A DNA stretch of 64,000 nt from Pusillimonas caeni (GTDB lineage Bacteria; Pseudomonadota; Gammaproteobacteria; Burkholderiales; Burkholderiaceae_B): assembly GCF_003545815.1 (NCBI RefSeq), contig NZ_PDUW01000004.1, positions 358,340 through 422,339 of the forward strand, given 5' to 3'. Position 1 is the stretch's first letter. Each line of letters opens with the position of its first letter. The translations under genes and the position numbers were made by a program. The notes beneath the pieces are model-generated. The model did no database searches and had not been told where the DNA came from. It saw only the letters and a program-made list of their open reading frames with translations. Below, piece after piece: positions 62,008 through 64,000 of the stretch.

Positions 62008-63876
62008 ATGACACTCTCTGATCTGACCGTGCGGCAAGCCAAGGCCGCCGAGAAAACCTACAGCATCCCCGACACCGATGGCCTCGGCCTGGTGGTCGCC
62101 CGCACCGGCGGCAAGTCGTGGCATTTGCGCTATTACTGGCTCGGCAAGCAAAAGCGCATCTCCCTGGGGAACTACCCCGAGATCGGTTTGCGCGAAGCGC
62201 GCACCTTGCGCGACGAAGCCCGGGCGCTTCTGGCAAAGGGCGTCAACCCCCATACCGATCGGAAACAGAAGCGACACGCGGTCAAGCTTGCGGCCGACTA
62301 CACCTTCAAGGCCGTCTTCGATGCGTGGGTCGAGCATCGCCGCAAGGAAATCAAGGAGGGCAGGAACAGCACGCTGTCGCAGATCCTGCGGATCTTCAAC
62401 AAGGACGTGCTGCCTAGCCTCAAGCAGATGTCGATCTACGACATTCGCCGGCCCCAACTCCTGGGCGTCCTGGCGAGGATCGAGGAGCGCAAGGCGTTCA
62501 CCACTGCCGAGAAGGTCCGCACCTGGCTGGGGCAGTTGTTCCGCTATGCCCTCGTCATCGTGGAGGGGCTGGAAGCCAATCCGGCCTCCGACCTGGACGT
62601 GGTGGCCGAGCCCAAGCCCCCGGTGAACCACAACCCCTACCTGCATCTTCCGGAGCTCCCCGAGTTCCTGCACAAGCTCAGGCTCTACAACCCTCGTGGT
62701 TGGCAGACCCAACTCGGCATCCGGCTGCTGTTCCTGACCGGCGTGCGTACCGGCGAGCTGCGGCTGGCGACCCCGGACCAGTTCGATCTCGACCGTGGCC
62801 TGTGGATCATCCCGCCGCAGATCGTCAAGCAACTCCAGGACGAGATGCGCAAGGCCGGCAAGCGCCCGCAGGACGTTCCGCCCTACATCGTGCCGTTGTC
62901 CGTGCAGGCCATCGAGATCGTGCGCTACCTGTTGGGTGTGATGAGGCCGGCCCAGGTCCATCTGCTCACGCACCGCAGCGAACTCAAGAAGCGCATCAGC
63001 GAGAACACCCTCAACGCGGCCTTGAAACGAATGGGCTACGAGGATCAACTGACCGGTCACGGCATCCGCGGAACCATCTCGACGGCGCTCAACGAGATCG
63101 GCTATCCCAAGATTTGGGTGGACGCGCAGCTTTCGCACTCGGACCCGAACAAGGTGAGTTCGGCCTACAACCACGCCAAGTATGTTGAGCCGCGCCGCCG
63201 GATGATGCAGGACTGGGCGGATCGTCTCGATCTGCTCGAACAGGGCCAAGTGGAAGCGGCCAGCGCGCACCTCACGATCCATATCGAGGGCGTGCCGGCC
63301 ATGGCAGAGGAGGACAAGCCCAACACCATCGTCGCTGCTGCTTCTGCGGCATCCCTTCCGCCTGTGGTGGCCGAACCCATCGTCGTGACGCCAAACGACG
63401 GGGGAATCACATTCCAGCGACTGTCGCAGGTACCACCGCCCCCGACGCATGCGCCAGAGCCGGAGGTGTCAGTCATCCAGCGCGAGCGCGAGGAAATGCT
63501 GGCCATCTACGAATCGCCGAGCAGTCTGCCGGTCCCGCTGTTCGGCAAGTTGGCCGGGAAGTCCAAGGACCAGATCAACCGCGAGCTGAAGGCGGGCAAG
63601 CTGCTGTCTATCAGCTTGGGCAACCGCGGGCAACGCGTGCCCGACTGGCAGCTGGTACCCCTCAAGCACAAGCTGGCACAGGTGCTCATGAACCAGTGCC
63701 CGCATGCGGATCCGTGGGACCTGTACCGGATGCTGACCCGCCCACATCCGGACCTGGGTGATCGCGCAGCCATCGACATCGTGACACCAGGAAATTTGGG
63801 CATGGTCGTGCGGGTCATCGCGGGCACCCAGCAGCAGCCAAACAGGCCCGGACCTGACTCGTCTGTGCAAGGTTGA
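62008..63876 (+). CDS. P4-type tyrosine integrase with C-terminal ParS/MbcA-like extension
   Basis: The 622-residue protein has the DUF4102 arm-binding N-terminus (TVRQAKAAEKTYSIPDTDGLGLVV) and a core-binding domain (about residues 98-200). The catalytic residues are R in TGVRTGELR (about 247), HGIR (about 351-354), H in LSHSD (about 377) and Y in SSAYNHA (about 387). P4-type integrases usually end near residue 400-430. Here about 200 residues follow: a Pro/Ala-rich linker (about 410-510), then KLLSISLGNRGQRVPDWQLV and DPWDLYRMLTRPHPDLGDRAAIDIV. These resemble ParS/MbcA toxin-binding domains. It lies directly after tRNA-Gly. I chose the third of the clustered starts, seven bases after AGGAG. 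Confidence 0.9.
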   Translation: MTLSDLTVRQAKAAEKTYSIPDTDGLGLVVARTGGKSWHLRYYWLGKQKRISLGNYPEIGLREARTLRDEARALLAKGVNPHTDRKQKRHAVKLAADYTFKAVFDAWVEHRRKEIKEGRNSTLSQILRIFNKDVLPSLKQMSIYDIRRPQLLGVLARIEERKAFTTAEKVRTWLGQLFRYALVIVEGLEANPASDLDVVAEPKPPVNHNPYLHLPELPEFLHKLRLYNPRGWQTQLGIRLLFLTGVRTGELRLATPDQFDLDRGLWIIPPQIVKQLQDEMRKAGKRPQDVPPYIVPLSVQAIEIVRYLLGVMRPAQVHLLTHRSELKKRISENTLNAALKRMGYEDQLTGHGIRGTISTALNEIGYPKIWVDAQLSHSDPNKVSSAYNHAKYVEPRRRMMQDWADRLDLLEQGQVEAASAHLTIHIEGVPAMAEEDKPNTIVAAASAASLPPVVAEPIVVTPNDGGITFQRLSQVPPPPTHAPEPEVSVIQREREEMLAIYESPSSLPVPLFGKLAGKSKDQINRELKAGKLLSISLGNRGQRVPDWQLVPLKHKLAQVLMNQCPHADPWDLYRMLTRPHPDLGDRAAIDIVTPGNLGMVVRVIAGTQQQPNRPGPDSSVQG

Positions 63877-64000
63877 TATTGCCCCCGTTTCTCGTAGTCC
63901 TTAGCCTCGGGTTCAGGCAGCGACCTTATATTGGCTCGCATGCCAGCGTTCTTCATATTCCATCGGACTCGTATAGCCCAATGCCGAATGCAGTCGTCGG
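63874..64000 (-). mobile_element. Right end of an IS3-family insertion sequence (partial)
   Basis: The sequence from 63874 opens TGATATTGCCCCCGTTTCTC, which fits an IS3-family terminal inverted repeat beginning TG. A transposase C-terminus reads in from the window edge. The other end is outside. The exact IS boundary is inferred. Confidence 0.6.
63913..64000 (-). CDS. IS3-family transposase OrfB, C-terminal end
   Basis: On the minus strand the frame entering from the edge ends RRLHSALGYTSPMEYEERWH followed by a short tail (ASQYKVAA) and a stop at 63913-63915. The LHSALGY-SP-EYE pattern is the hallmark of the last part of IS3-family OrfB (rve integrase core) proteins. About 28 residues are inside the window; the DDE catalytic residues are outside. 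Completeness of the copy cannot be judged. Confidence 0.85.
   Translation of the reverse strand, partial: RRLHSALGYTSPMEYEERWHASQYKVAA

Overview
The window is a chromosomal stretch of a GC-rich beta-proteobacterium, most likely of the family Alcaligenaceae (Bordetella, Achromobacter and Pusillimonas relatives). This rests on the gene neighbourhoods (lolA-ftsK back to back with trxB, grpE-dnaK-dnaJ with hemH, hrcA, nadK and recN, then fur-bamE-dapB-murB) and on the codon bias. No search was possible, so the genus is left open. Most of the window is ordinary core genome. The accessory parts are the cellulose operon, a TpsB/lipoprotein pair, a RES-Xre toxin-antitoxin module, two FecCD-type metal uptake loci and an integrated element at the right edge.

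Layout. 1-5.7 kb: a cellulose synthase operon on the minus strand, bcsD-bcsP-bcsQ-bcsA-bcsB, cut by the window edge; a 600-base leader with three hairpins lies upstream. 6.3-11.7 kb: a FUSC-type membrane protein, an MFS transporter, yaaA and 3-hydroxybutyrate dehydrogenase. 11.8-15 kb: a two-gene unit of an FhaC/ShlB-type outer-membrane transporter and a glycine-rich lipoprotein, closed by a 25-bp-stem terminator. 15.3-17.3 kb: trmO, a RES-Xre module and tRNA-Ser(CGA). 17.4-30.6 kb: a DHA2 drug exporter, a small EF-hand membrane protein, serS, rarA, lolA, ftsK, trxB, an Smr protein, an esterase, acylphosphatase, a DUF502 protein, a small hypothetical gene and an SMR transporter. 30.6-36 kb: an iron-siderophore ABC system (binding protein, two permeases, ATPase) behind a likely Fur box, followed by a YqjI-like PadR regulator and a YqjH-like ferric reductase. 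36-44.3 kb: icd, a DUF1841 protein, two c-type cytochromes, a MoxR/VWA pair and a two-domain M16 protease.

44.4-49.1 kb holds the most interesting unit. A TonB-dependent receptor, a DUF2478 protein, a MolA/FecB-type binding protein and a FecCD-type permease form one operon, preceded by a sequence with the 9-N6-9 layout of a ModE (molybdate regulator) operator. I infer a TonB-dependent molybdenum or tungsten uptake system with no ATPase of its own. 49.2-55.4 kb: the heat-shock block, with near-consensus sigma-32 promoters before both grpE and dnaK. 55.5-61.5 kb: nadK, recN, fur, bamE, dapB, murB.

61.7-64 kb: tRNA-Gly(GCC), with a P4-type integrase directly downstream. This is the left end of an integrative element whose body lies outside the window. 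The integrase has a roughly 200-residue C-terminal extension resembling a ParS/MbcA toxin-binding domain, and its stop codon appears to be supplied by the end of an IS3-family insertion sequence.

The window contains several metal-responsive elements: fur itself, a Fur-boxed siderophore operon, a nickel/iron-type PadR-reductase pair and the putative ModE-controlled operon.
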